Shown here: positions 7,603 through 15,270 of the stretch, one piece after another
Layout of the letters: every line of letters begins with the position of its first letter
Position numbering within the stretch: the first letter of the stretch is position 1
Assembly: GCA_030447805.1 (NCBI GenBank)
Contig: JAUJOE010000005.1
Location: forward strand, 79,516 to 117,122
Direction of reading: 5' to 3'
DNA from: Nocardioidaceae bacterium
Lineage (GTDB): Bacteria; Actinomycetota; Actinomycetes; Propionibacteriales; Nocardioidaceae
Length of the DNA: 37,607 bases
Made by a program: the position numbers and the translations under genes
The notes under the pieces: generated by a model
The model's input: only the letters and a program-made list of their open reading frames with translations
What the model was told of the DNA's origin: nothing
Databases searched by the model: none

Positions 7603-8370
7603 ATGTCAGCGATCACTGTAGGCGTCGTCGGTAAGGGAGGCGTCGGGAAGACCACGATCGCGGGTCTCATCGCCCGCACCTACGTCGAGCGGGGCGCCCG
7701 CGTGATAGCGATCGACACTGACTCCAACCCAAACCTGGGACTGAGTCTCGGGTTCTCACTCGCCGAGACCGAAGCCGTGCCGGTATTGCCACGGGCAGTC
7801 CTCGTCGGTTCGGGCGGGCCCACGACGGCGGAAACCCTCGTCGCTGACTACGGCAGACCGACGCCTGCAGGTCCCACGCTGCTCTCCGCGATCCGTGTCA
7901 ACGAGGCTGGGGGAGGCTGCACCTGCGGCGGTCACGCGACGGTCCGGGGCATGCTCGCCGAAACTCTGGCTGACGCCGACGTGACGCTAGTCGACATGGA
8001 GGCAGGTCTTGAGCACCTGAGCCGATCCGGTGGAACCTTGGCCTACGCCGACGTACTGGTCGTTGTCTGCGAGCCCACCCGCAAGTCCGTGATCACCGCC
8101 ACCCGCACCCGTGACCTAGCCACCGAGCTCGGCATACCGCGCGTCGTTGCGGTTGGAAACAAGGCACGTGACCCAGAAGACATTCAGTTCTTCGAGTCGC
8201 AGTTCGCCGCAAACGGACTGACGCTGGCCTGTGTCGTTCCGTACGAGACAAGTGTCGCATCGGCCGACCAGGAGGCCCTCGGTCGCCTCGACGCCGTTCC
8301 CGACTCCGTCCGGTCGGCGATCGAACGACTGCTCGACGAGCTCGACCGCACTGTCAACTCAAGCCACTGA
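7603..8370 (+). CDS. CooC-type MinD/ParA ATPase with CxC motif (CooC1)
   Basis: This is a nickel-insertion-type ATPase of the CooC/AcsF branch of MinD proteins, 255 residues. I chose the ATG at 603 of this kilobase because it gives the canonical N-terminus MSAITVGVVGKGGVGKTT with the deviant Walker A, and GGGAG lies about 9 nt upstream. IDTDSNPNLGLSLG follows, and CTCGG provides the CxC that in characterised CooC binds metal at the dimer interface. The Walker B-like strand is VTLVDMEAGLEHL. Known CooC proteins help load nickel into carbon monoxide dehydrogenase. The gene diverges from the membrane-protein operon, and its 3' end overlaps the convergent cooC2 by 12 bp. Confidence 0.88.
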   Translation: MSAITVGVVGKGGVGKTTIAGLIARTYVERGARVIAIDTDSNPNLGLSLGFSLAETEAVPVLPRAVLVGSGGPTTAETLVADYGRPTPAGPTLLSAIRVNEAGGGCTCGGHATVRGMLAETLADADVTLVDMEAGLEHLSRSGGTLAYADVLVVVCEPTRKSVITATRTRDLATELGIPRVVAVGNKARDPEDIQFFESQFAANGLTLACVVPYETSVASADQEALGRLDAVPDSVRSAIERLLDELDRTVNSSH

Positions 8371-9113
8371 TCCGGCCTCCGAGGCTGGCTGCACCAGTCG
8401 GTGGCCGAGTTCGACCAGCGCGCGCACGCCTGGGGCGTCCGGAGCAGTGTCCAGCGGCGCCTCGCCGCGACGCTCGGCGCTGACAATTGCAGGCTCGTCG
8501 GGGATCACGACGACCTCGAGGCCCGGGAGCGCCGACGTGACCCGAGTCAGGTCGTCGTCGTCCCGCACCTGGTTGGCGGCCACGATCACCCGGCCGAGGT
8601 GCCGCTCGTGAACGAGGTCCGCCGCTCGCCTGGCCACCTCGAGCGACTTTGCTGTCGGTTCGGCGACGATCACAACAACGTCCACGGGGTCGTCACCCAT
8701 CCGGATGATGGTCCCAAGACCGGCCTCGAAGTCGGCAATCACCACTCCATCCACGTCGCCCATTTGCGCGAGCAGGCGTTCTGGGGAGATACCACAGCAG
8801 GGACAACCCGGCTCAGGGTTCTCGATGGCGCTCACAACCGCTAGGCGGACACCGTCCGGGCCGTCCACGCCGAAGCGGTCGATGAGTTCGGAGACACTCT
8901 CTGCGTGCTCCTCGTCGCCGGCGTCGACGGCTTCCCGGACGCCGATCAGGTCCTCCGTAACTTGCTCCCCAACCCCAGCGACAACCCCAAGTTGGGGTTG
9001 GTGTCGCAGTCAAGTGCGACCGTCGTGAGTCCGCTGCGGGCGAGTGTTCGCGCCAGGACCGCCGACGTGGTGGTCTTGCCCGACCCGCCCTTCCCGACTA
9101 CAGCAACCTTCAT
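8359..9113 (-). CDS. CooC-type MinD/ParA ATPase with CxC motif (CooC2), one frameshift
   Basis: This is a second CooC paralogue of about 251 residues when one missing base is restored at the C run 8967-8970. The first frame gives MKVAVVGKGGSGKTTTSAVL and CDTNPNLGLSLGLG. The second frame continues EQVTEDLIGVREAVDAG and later CPCC (the CxC motif), DFEAGLGTII and VVIVAEPTAKSLEVA, all matching CooC1 blocks. Its ATG overlaps the TGA of cooC3 (ATGA), so the two are translationally coupled. The lost base lies in a GGGG run, so an error of sequencing is likely. Confidence 0.83.
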
Positions 9114-9861
9114 GCGTGCTCCTCCTCCTGTAGCAATCTGGACACCAGGTCGTCGACAGCGGTGACGGCCGGTGCGTTCGAGTCGTGGTCGAGCAGCGCT
9201 TCGCCAACTCGGTCGCCGGCGCTGACCGACGGGTCGAAAGGGACGGCCCCGATGACGGGTAGGCCCGTCCTTTCCTCGACGAGGTCGGCGTCGTGACGAC
9301 CAGTGGTCTTGTTGGCGACAGCAACGACCCGGGAGATGTTCCCGGTGCCGGCCAAGCGGGCCAGCCGCCGTCCTGATAGCAATGACGCCGGCGTCCGCTC
9401 GACCACAATCACGAGCGTCCGAGCAAAGTTCCCCCAGCCGAAGAAGGGCTGTCGGGTGCCACCGGGAAGATCTCCGACGATGCTCCAACCGGCGTCGGGT
9501 ATGCCCTTGACGACGTGCTGGAAGGCCTGATGCGACCGCGCGTTCTCTCCACGCACACCGCGCGCCTTGCCGAGCTGAAGGAAGCGCACCCCGTCAGGCC
9601 CGACGGCGGAGTACCGCTGGACGGCTTCCTCAGCGGTCAGTCCTGGCCGAAGCCGATAGGTTTTGCGCTCGTCAACGACCTGTTCCTCGAGGGCCGCATC
9701 GGGGATACCACTGTCGGAGTGGGTGATACCAAGTGCGAACGCCAGGCCAGGCATCGGATCGGTGTCGATGGCCAAGACCTGTTCGCCGCGCCGAGCAAGC
9801 AGGCAGTCCCCGCAATGGAGGACTTGCCCGCCCCACCTTTGCCGACGAACGCGACGCGCAT
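9110..9861 (-). CDS. CooC-like MinD ATPase without the CxC motif (CooC3), one frameshift
   Basis: This is the third member of the family, about 250 residues after restoring one base near 9790-9794. The N-terminal frame gives MRVAFVGKGGAGKSSIAGTA, and the second frame continues GEQVLAIDTDPMPGLAFALG. The Walker A is intact, but the CxC seen in the other two copies is absent, and the Walker B-region motif DMEAG/DFEAG is replaced by DLPGGTRQPFFGW. It may therefore act in a heteromeric ATPase or on a different client. It is the first gene of the cooC3-cooC2 pair. A 23-bp duplicate of its start region lies 84 bp upstream and in frame, so a 28-residue longer product is formally possible. Confidence 0.8.
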
Positions 9862-9945
9862 CGCAACTCTAGGCGTCAACTGTTGGAGGACCCCAACCGC
9901 GGCCACCGCCGCGCCCACAGCCTTGCCGACGAACGCGACGCGCAT
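9839..9945. repeat. Pair of 23-bp direct repeats at the cooC3 start
   Basis: Bases 9839-9861 and 9923-9945 are identical over 23 bp. On the minus strand each encodes MRVAFVGK, the beginning of CooC3. The spacing is 84 bp, so both copies are in the same frame. The distal copy runs into the decayed cupredoxin-like fragment. It looks like a relic of a local duplication or an assembly joint. Confidence 0.8.
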
Positions 9946-10110
9946 GCAGATGTAAGCGGGCCGATCTGAGGACGTACCGGAACTGTTCCTCGACGCGAAG
10001 GCTGAGGTACTGTCCTCGTTGGTGACGGTGCAACGTAGCCGGCGCACCGTCGCGCCCACGGCCTCAGCAATGGCGCTGAGGTTCTTCTCGAAGAACCAGA
10101 TGGGCTCAAC
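9946..10110 (-). pseudogene. Decayed cupredoxin-like fragment between cooC3 and the cupredoxin gene
   Basis: Bases 10009-10030 repeat 22 bp of the neighbouring cupredoxin gene (10306-10327), which encodes TVTNEDS. The flanks also resemble it weakly: FFEKNLS against DFEYQGP, and a YIC block at 9945-9954 matching 10191-10200. The copper-ligand segment between these blocks is shortened by about 50 bp, and no His-Cys-His-Met set remains. Read on the minus strand it continues in frame into the duplicated MRVAFVGK. I read this as a remnant of a duplicated cupredoxin-cooC junction. A chimeric assembly is the main alternative. Confidence 0.45.
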
Positions 10111-10149
10111 CCTCGCAGCAGCCACTGGCCGGTCCGCGCTGGTCGGCCG

Positions 10150-10590
10150 TCACTTCACCACCAAGTGTGCGGCCATGTCCGGGTGGAAGGTGCAGATGTA
10201 GGGATAGCTTCCTGGCTCTGACGGGGCAGTGAAAGTGACCGTCTCACCACCGGCAACCGTCACGTCGAATCCCCCGTCGTCCTCGGCGGTGACCGTGTGA
10301 GGTGCACTGTCCTCGTTGGTGACGGTGATTTCGGTGCCCGGCGCAACCGAGTCGGGACCCTGGTACTCGAAGTCCACGATCGTGATCACTGCTGTTTCCT
10401 CCGCCGGGGCAGACGGCTTGGCCTTCTTGCTTTCCGAAGGCTCGCTGGGCGATGGGGAACTGGAAGCCTCCGAAGTCGCCGTGGTCTCCTGAGCTGCGGT
10501 GTTTGAAGACGTTTCGTCTGCGCTGCATCCAGTCGCGCTGACGAGTAGGCCGACGACCGCGAGTGAGACAAGACCTGATTTAGCCGACAC
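10150..10590 (-). CDS. Cupredoxin (plastocyanin/amicyanin-like) lipoprotein
   Basis: This is a small blue-copper-type electron carrier of about 146 residues. The GTG at 10590 is chosen because AGGGAGG lies 6 nt upstream and it leads directly into a lipoprotein signal with lipobox ATGC. A Ser/Pro/Thr/Glu-rich linker of about 45 residues follows, then the cupredoxin domain. The type 1 copper ligands are visible as His in APHTV and Cys, His and Met in CTFHPDM. It should act at the outer face of the membrane. It may accept or donate electrons for an enzyme of the adjacent island, or belong to respiration generally; sequence context alone cannot decide. Confidence 0.9.
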   Translation of the reverse strand: MSAKSGLVSLAVVGLLVSATGCSADETSSNTAAQETTATSEASSSPSPSEPSESKKAKPSAPAEETAVITIVDFEYQGPDSVAPGTEITVTNEDSAPHTVTAEDDGGFDVTVAGGETVTFTAPSEPGSYPYICTFHPDMAAHLVVK

Positions 10591-10724
10591 GTGCGGCCTC
10601 CCTGGGAAGTTAGGCGAACCGGAGTGTCCGCTACCAGGGATTCGGAGCCGAACCGCCCCTAGATTGCGGCGAGTCAGCGATCGCCGCGAGTCAGCGGCGG
10701 GCAAGCCCCGGCTACTCGGGTGAG

Positions 10725-10853
10725 TTAGTCGGGTGGGTCCGGAACCGTCGGGTTGTTCTCCGCCGGCGCCGTCGAGGTGGGCTCGGCGTCTTGGTCTTCG
10801 TAGTCGTCGGAGCCGTTTTCGTCTTCCACCGGCTCGGGAGGCATAGCAGACAT
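10725..10853 (-). CDS. Possible small acidic protein (42 aa)
   Basis: An ORF of 42 codons beginning ATG encodes an acidic, proline-rich peptide (PVEDENGSDDYEDQDAEP) just downstream of the mug-like gene on the same strand. There is no clear ribosome-binding site; an in-frame GTG at 10874 is an alternative start. The biased composition resembles a disordered tail more than a folded protein. It may not be expressed. Confidence 0.3.
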   Translation of the reverse strand: MSAMPPEPVEDENGSDDYEDQDAEPTSTAPAENNPTVPDPPD

Positions 10854-10890
10854 GCCAGCGCCGTACCCGCTCACGGCCAACTGATGCCAG

Positions 10891-11400
10891 TCACCTGACG
10901 TAGTCGGCGAGCTCGCGCCACCACTCCAGCCGAGTCGCCCGACCGTCGTAGTCGCGGCGCCGGTTGGCACCGCTGCTGCTCGGCAGCACGAAGACCTCAG
11001 CGCCGCCGATCGTCCACTCAACCGGCCCCAGCGTGGGCTCCCGGTGGCCGAGCGCCCGCGCAACGGCCTGTCCCACCATCTTTCCGTTGAAGGCAACCCA
11101 TTGTGGCGACCAGCGCTCGATCCTTGTCACGAACGTGTCCACGGCGAAGGCAGGGCCGCCCTCGGTGACGTTGTCGCGGTCCTTCACGACGTCGGCGAGC
11201 CCCACGCCGTACGTCGGCAAGATGGTGTCCGCGCTGGGCTCCAGCAAGCGGGGTGAGAGGCCGGACTCGTGGAGCAGCCGCCAAAAGGCGTTGTTCGGCC
11301 CGGCGTAGTAGTGGCCCCGGTCGGCGGCACACTCGCCTACGGCTGGGGCGGCGAACACGACGGAGAGTCCGGGGGCGAGGACATCAGGAAGAACCCGCAC
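10891..11400 (-). CDS. Mug/TDG-type G:T/U mismatch-specific DNA glycosylase
   Basis: This 169-residue protein belongs to uracil-DNA glycosylase family 2. It removes uracil or thymine mispaired with guanine and starts base-excision repair in the cytoplasm. Family blocks are visible: an N-terminal active-site region (FAAPAVGE), the GHYYAGPNNAFWRLLHESG segment characteristic of Mug proteins, and the C-terminal DNA-intercalating loop VLPSSSGANRR. The start is a GTG with a weak upstream site. It is flanked by unrelated genes and is probably monocistronic. Confidence 0.88.
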   Translation of the reverse strand: MRVLPDVLAPGLSVVFAAPAVGECAADRGHYYAGPNNAFWRLLHESGLSPRLLEPSADTILPTYGVGLADVVKDRDNVTEGGPAFAVDTFVTRIERWSPQWVAFNGKMVGQAVARALGHREPTLGPVEWTIGGAEVFVLPSSSGANRRRDYDGRATRLEWWRELADYVR

Positions 11401-11506
11401 CGCTCACCGCCTTGACGTGCGTGTGCCGCCTGCACTCCTCACGACGCGGCGTCTGAGCAAGGCAGGCGGCACAACGACAGCCGAAGCTGTGCCGATTGCG
11501 GTGAGA

Positions 11507-11974
11507 TCAGGCGGTCGCCCTGGAGGTGTCGCGAGACAGAGCCAACCCGAGCCCGATCATCCCGACGCCAAGCCCAAGGTGCAGCCAGTCGTCAGCGTTG
11601 TTCAACGGCACGAAGTTGGCGTTGCTGTTCTGGCCGACGACCAGGCCATAGAGCCACAGCACCAGGTAGATGACTCCACCGCCCACGAGGTAGTTGCGGG
11701 CGCCCGAGACCGTCCTGGCCAGAGCCAGTCCGGCGACGCCGTACAGCAGGTGGACAATGTTGTGCAGCACCGAGACCTGGAAGAGGCCGAGCAAGAATGC
11801 CTCGGACTGATTCCCGGCGAACTCCATCTGGTCGAAGGGTGAAGTTATGCCCGGGACGAAGCCCAGGAGGCCAGTGAGCAGGAAGACCACGCCGACGGCC
11901 ATGGCAACTTTGCGGAGAAGCGGGTTGTCTCCGTAGCCGCCGTCGCCCGCGTGACCCGAGGTCCGAGATGACAT
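11507..11974 (-). CDS. DUF4383 membrane protein
   Basis: This 155-residue protein has four predicted transmembrane helices and matches the DUF4383 pattern common in actinobacteria (FLLTGLLGFVPGIT in helix 1, VLHNIVHLLYGVAGL in helix 2, and NADDWLHLGLGVGMI at the end). The ATG at 11974 is supported by AGGAG 7 nt upstream. Two histidines lie within or near the membrane segments. The function of the family is unknown. It is divergent from the SDR gene. Confidence 0.85.
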   Translation of the reverse strand: MSSRTSGHAGDGGYGDNPLLRKVAMAVGVVFLLTGLLGFVPGITSPFDQMEFAGNQSEAFLLGLFQVSVLHNIVHLLYGVAGLALARTVSGARNYLVGGGVIYLVLWLYGLVVGQNSNANFVPLNNADDWLHLGLGVGMIGLGLALSRDTSRATA

Positions 11975-12140
11975 GTTGTTACTCCTGACGAGGGTAGTCG
12001 AGGGTGCGTCAGGTCTCAGGTTACCCATCTACCGGGCACAGCATGCTCGCGCCGTGCCGAAGCGGGAGGGCGTAATCGTGGAGCCGGTTTGGCCGTCGTG
12101 GGCGGGGGTACGGCGATTCACGACATCCAAGGAGGCTCAC

Positions 12141-12935
12141 GTGACCGGCGCATACCCCCGCAAGGCCATCATCACCGGAGCAGACTCCGGCATTGGCCAG
12201 GCGACCGCAGAGCTGCTGGCCACCGAAGGCTTCGATGTCGGCATCACCTTCCACACTGACGCAGCGGGCGCCGGCCACACCCGAGAGGAGATCCAGCGGC
12301 GGGGTGCTAACTGTTTCGTGCTGCAGCAAGACCTCACGTCTCCTCACACCGGCGACATCGTCGACGAGCTCACCGGTCAGCTCGGCGGCCTGGGAGTCCT
12401 TGTCAACAACGCCGGCACCGGTCAGAGCGAGCCGGCGCTCGACATGTCGTACGACCGCTGGCGCGAACTGCTGGCGACCGACCTCGACGGTGCTTTCCTC
12501 TGCGCGCAACGAGCGGCTCGTCACCTTGTGTCAGGCGGACATGGCGGCCGCATCATCAACGTTACGAGCGTGCACGAACATGTTCCCCGCGTCGGGTCGG
12601 CGGCGTACTGCGCGGCCAAGGGCGGTCTCGGGATGCTCACCAAGGTGCTCGCGCTGGAGCTCTCCCAGTACGGCATCACGGTGAACTCGGTGGCTCCCGG
12701 CGAGATCGCCACACCGATGACCGGCAAAGACGAGGCGGACGCCTACTTCGAGGAGCGCCCCGGCAACCCACTCGGCCGCCCTGGACACGTCAACGAGGTC
12801 GCCTCGGTCATCGGCTTCTTGGCGTCACCTAGATCGGCGTACGTCACTGGGACCTCAGTGGTCGTCGACGGCGGACTCATGAGTATGGCGGCACACGGGC
12901 ACGACGCCGCCGACGCAAGCTGGCGTGAGGTGTGA
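12141..12935 (+). CDS. Short-chain dehydrogenase/reductase (classical SDR)
   Basis: This is an NAD(P)-dependent oxidoreductase of 264 residues. The GTG at 12141 follows AAGGAGG by 6 nt and gives the N-terminus MTGAYPRKAIITG. The nucleotide-binding TGADSGIG, the structural NNAG, the catalytic Ser in NVTSVH and the YCAAK Tyr/Lys pair are all present. The C-terminus has the usual VTGTSVVVDGG. The TGADSGIG and the sugar-dehydrogenase-like core suggest a glucose/ribitol-type SDR, but the substrate is not known. It lies 45 bp before the baeRF gene and may share its transcript. Confidence 0.9.
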   Translation: MTGAYPRKAIITGADSGIGQATAELLATEGFDVGITFHTDAAGAGHTREEIQRRGANCFVLQQDLTSPHTGDIVDELTGQLGGLGVLVNNAGTGQSEPALDMSYDRWRELLATDLDGAFLCAQRAARHLVSGGHGGRIINVTSVHEHVPRVGSAAYCAAKGGLGMLTKVLALELSQYGITVNSVAPGEIATPMTGKDEADAYFEERPGNPLGRPGHVNEVASVIGFLASPRSAYVTGTSVVVDGGLMSMAAHGHDAADASWREV

Positions 12936-12980
12936 CAGCGCCGAGACCGAACGAGTCCATCCACGACCGAGAGGCATGAC

Positions 12981-14057
12981 ATGCGCACCGACTCCCTTGC
13001 TGACTTGTTCGACCAGCCTGGACCCTTCGCGAGCGTCCTGGTCGACGTGAGCCAAGACGGGGAAGACGACGCTGAGCAGCGCAGCCTTCGCGTCGACGAG
13101 GCGTTACAGCAGTTGCAGGCCGCCGGCGCACCGCAACCGGTCGTTCACCAACTCCGAGAGACGTTGGATGAACCGATCGGCAAGTTGGCGCCGGTGACTC
13201 GCCTGGTGGTCGCGACGGAGGCAGCTGTCTGTTTCGACGACACGGTGCAGGAGCGACTTGAGACCCCCGTCGCCAGCTGGAGCGCGCTGCCGGACGTCGC
13301 CATGTGGGTGAGGCTGCAGGATGCGTCGATCCCCTTTCTGCTGGTGGTAGCCGACCGCGAGGGCAGCGACATCGAGGTCTACCGGGCGTCCAATCGAGAA
13401 CCCGACGAGACCAGAACGATTCATGGTGAGACGGAGCACATCCACAAGGTGAAGGTCGGAGGCTGGGCCCAAGACCACTATCAGAACCACACCGAGGAGG
13501 TGTGGCGCCGCAACGCCCGCCAGACCGCCGAGCTGATCGACCGGCAGGTGGCCGATGGCGTACCGCTCGTCGTACTGGCAGGCGACGAGCGTGCTCGAGT
13601 GGAGATTCAGGATGCGCTCGGCACCAAGGCCAGTGAGTGCACGGTGCAAGTCGAGGCCGGCGGCCGCGCAGCGGGTAGCTCACGAGAGGCGCTGGAGGCC
13701 GCGGTGGCCGATGTCCTGCGTGCGGAGGTGGTCGAGCGCCGGCTGGGCTGGGTGCGCCAGTATGAAGAGCGTCGAGGTCGCGGCGACGCGGTGGCAACTG
13801 GCACGGAGGAACTGCTCGACGCGTTCGTGATCGGCCAGGTCGGCACGCTCCTGCTCGATCCGGTCGGCAGCCGGCGAGAGACCGTGCGTCCGGCTGAGCA
13901 CCGTGGGTTGAACCTCGGGCTCGAGACCGGCGCGATTGTTCCGCTGGACCAGGTGCTCGTGGCGGCTGCGGTGCGGACCGCCGCCGAGGTCGTGATCGTT
14001 CCGGGCAGGGTGCTCGAGGGCGCGCCCGCTGCCGCCTTGCTGCGGTGGAGCCAGTAG
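12981..14057 (+). CDS. baeRF-family (Rv2629/Vms1-like) protein
   Basis: This 358-residue protein resembles the bacterial/archaeal eRF1-like baeRF family that includes mycobacterial Rv2629. The central domain shows HIHKVKVGGWAQDHYQ, a conserved segment of the family at about residues 153-168, followed by WRRNARQTAEL. The C-terminal domain (ELLDAFVIGQVGTLLLD) matches the third eRF1-like domain. Proteins of this group are proposed to act on stalled ribosomes or peptidyl-tRNA. Rv2629 is associated with hypoxia and dormancy in mycobacteria. GAGAGG lies 8 nt upstream of the ATG. Confidence 0.85.
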   Translation: MRTDSLADLFDQPGPFASVLVDVSQDGEDDAEQRSLRVDEALQQLQAAGAPQPVVHQLRETLDEPIGKLAPVTRLVVATEAAVCFDDTVQERLETPVASWSALPDVAMWVRLQDASIPFLLVVADREGSDIEVYRASNREPDETRTIHGETEHIHKVKVGGWAQDHYQNHTEEVWRRNARQTAELIDRQVADGVPLVVLAGDERARVEIQDALGTKASECTVQVEAGGRAAGSSREALEAAVADVLRAEVVERRLGWVRQYEERRGRGDAVATGTEELLDAFVIGQVGTLLLDPVGSRRETVRPAEHRGLNLGLETGAIVPLDQVLVAAAVRTAAEVVIVPGRVLEGAPAAALLRWSQ

Positions 14058-14094
14058 AACTCGAGCGGGCCAGGCTGACACCGCACCCGAGGCG

Positions 14095-15053
14095 ATGGCG
14101 CCGATGCGGTTGCACATCGACACCGACTTCGCCGGGGATCCCGACGATGCGTGTGCGCTCGCCATGGTGCTCGGGTGGCCCGGTGTGGAGATCACCGGCG
14201 TCACTACGACAGCCGATCCCGACGGTCGGCGGGCCGGATACCTCCGACACTTCCTCCACGTCGCCGGACGCGACGACGTACCGCTGGCGTCTGGAGCCGC
14301 CGTCTCCGGTACGACGTCGCTGCCCATGGGCGACACCCCCGACCACGACCGCTACTGGACAGGGCCGGTCGCGCCGTACCTGTCACCACCGGACGCAGCG
14401 CTCGACCTGCTCGAGGGGAGCATCGACCGGGGCGCGACCATTGCCGCGATCGGCCCGTACACCAACCTCGCCAGGCTCGAGGGGGCTCGGCCCGGCCGGT
14501 TGGGCGAGGCGCGGGTGGTTGCCATGGGCGGCTGGACTGGCCCCCTCGACCCCGATCTGCCGCCATGGGGGCCTGGGCGGGACTGGAACGTCCAGTGCGA
14601 CACAGGTGCGGCGATCACGCTCCTTCGGCATGCTTCGGTCACCTGGGTGCCGATCGCGGTGACCGCGCGCCCCAGCTGCGGGCCGTCGATCTGCCCCGGC
14701 TCCGCGCGTCAGGCGAGCTCGGGAACCTACTTGCTCGACAGGCGCTGGCGTACGCCGCCGACAGGAACGCCGCAGCACTTGCTGCCTCCCATCCCGGCCT
14801 GGCTGATGACCTGCTCAACTTTCATCACGACCCGCTGACGTGCGCCGTGGCGCTGGGCTGGTCGGGCGTGACCGTATCGCCCATGACGCTTGCGCCGGTG
14901 CTGGAGGCCGGGGTCTTGCGCTTCGAACCGCACGAGGGCGGGCTGCCATGCCGAGTGGTCACCGCCGTCGACAGCGCTGCCTTCGCCGAGACGTGGCTGG
15001 CCGCGGTCGCGGCCGTTAGGCTGCAGGCAGTCGAGGCAAAGGAGCGCGCGTGA
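14095..15053 (+). CDS. Inosine/uridine-preferring nucleoside hydrolase (IunH type), one frameshift
   Basis: This hydrolase cleaves the N-glycosidic bond of nucleosides. The calcium-binding signature IDTDFAGDPDDACAL is at the N-terminus. GPYTNLARL and VVAMGGW mark the core, and NVQCDTGAA matches the downstream metal/substrate loop. The reading frame breaks near 14665-14673: the other frame continues APQLRAVDLPRLRASGELG and ends with TVSPMTLAPVLEAG. Restoring one base gives about 319 residues, the expected length. Both halves are well conserved, so an error in the sequence is likelier than a pseudogene. Start choices are ATG 14095 or ATG 14104. Confidence 0.82.
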
Positions 15054-15259
15054 AGTCGCTCATTACTTTGGTGGTCATCGTCTGGCTGTTGATCGGCGTG
15101 GTCGCCGCCGCGCAGCGCGACTACTTCTCCCGCGAAAAGACCAACTGCGCCACGTTCAGCAACGCCGCGGTCACGATCATCGCCGGTCCGCTGAACTACG
15201 TCGGTGTGAACCCCAAGATCAACTGCAAAAAAGTGGACGTCCCCCAACCGTCGCGCTGA
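15050..15259 (+). CDS. Small secreted or membrane-anchored protein (69 aa)
   Basis: This 69-residue protein has an N-terminal hydrophobic helix (ITLVVIVWLLIGVVAAAQ) followed by a short extracytoplasmic part with two cysteines (TNCATF and INCKK) that could form a disulphide. Small proteins of this layout are common in actinobacteria without assigned function. Its GTG start overlaps the nucleoside hydrolase stop (GTGA), indicating coupling. It converges on the epimerase gene 11 bp later. Confidence 0.75.
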   Translation: MKSLITLVVIVWLLIGVVAAAQRDYFSREKTNCATFSNAAVTIIAGPLNYVGVNPKINCKKVDVPQPSR

Positions 15260-15270
15260 CGGTGCCTGCG

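Noticed and set aside
8981-8998. Palindrome around CCCCAAGTTGGGG
   Set aside because: It falls inside the conserved NPNLGLSLG coding region of cooC2 and is explained by codons.
12877-14346. 489-codon open frame on the minus strand
   Set aside because: It lies opposite the baeRF and nucleoside-hydrolase genes, is Arg/Pro-rich and has no family motifs; it is a shadow of high-GC codon bias.
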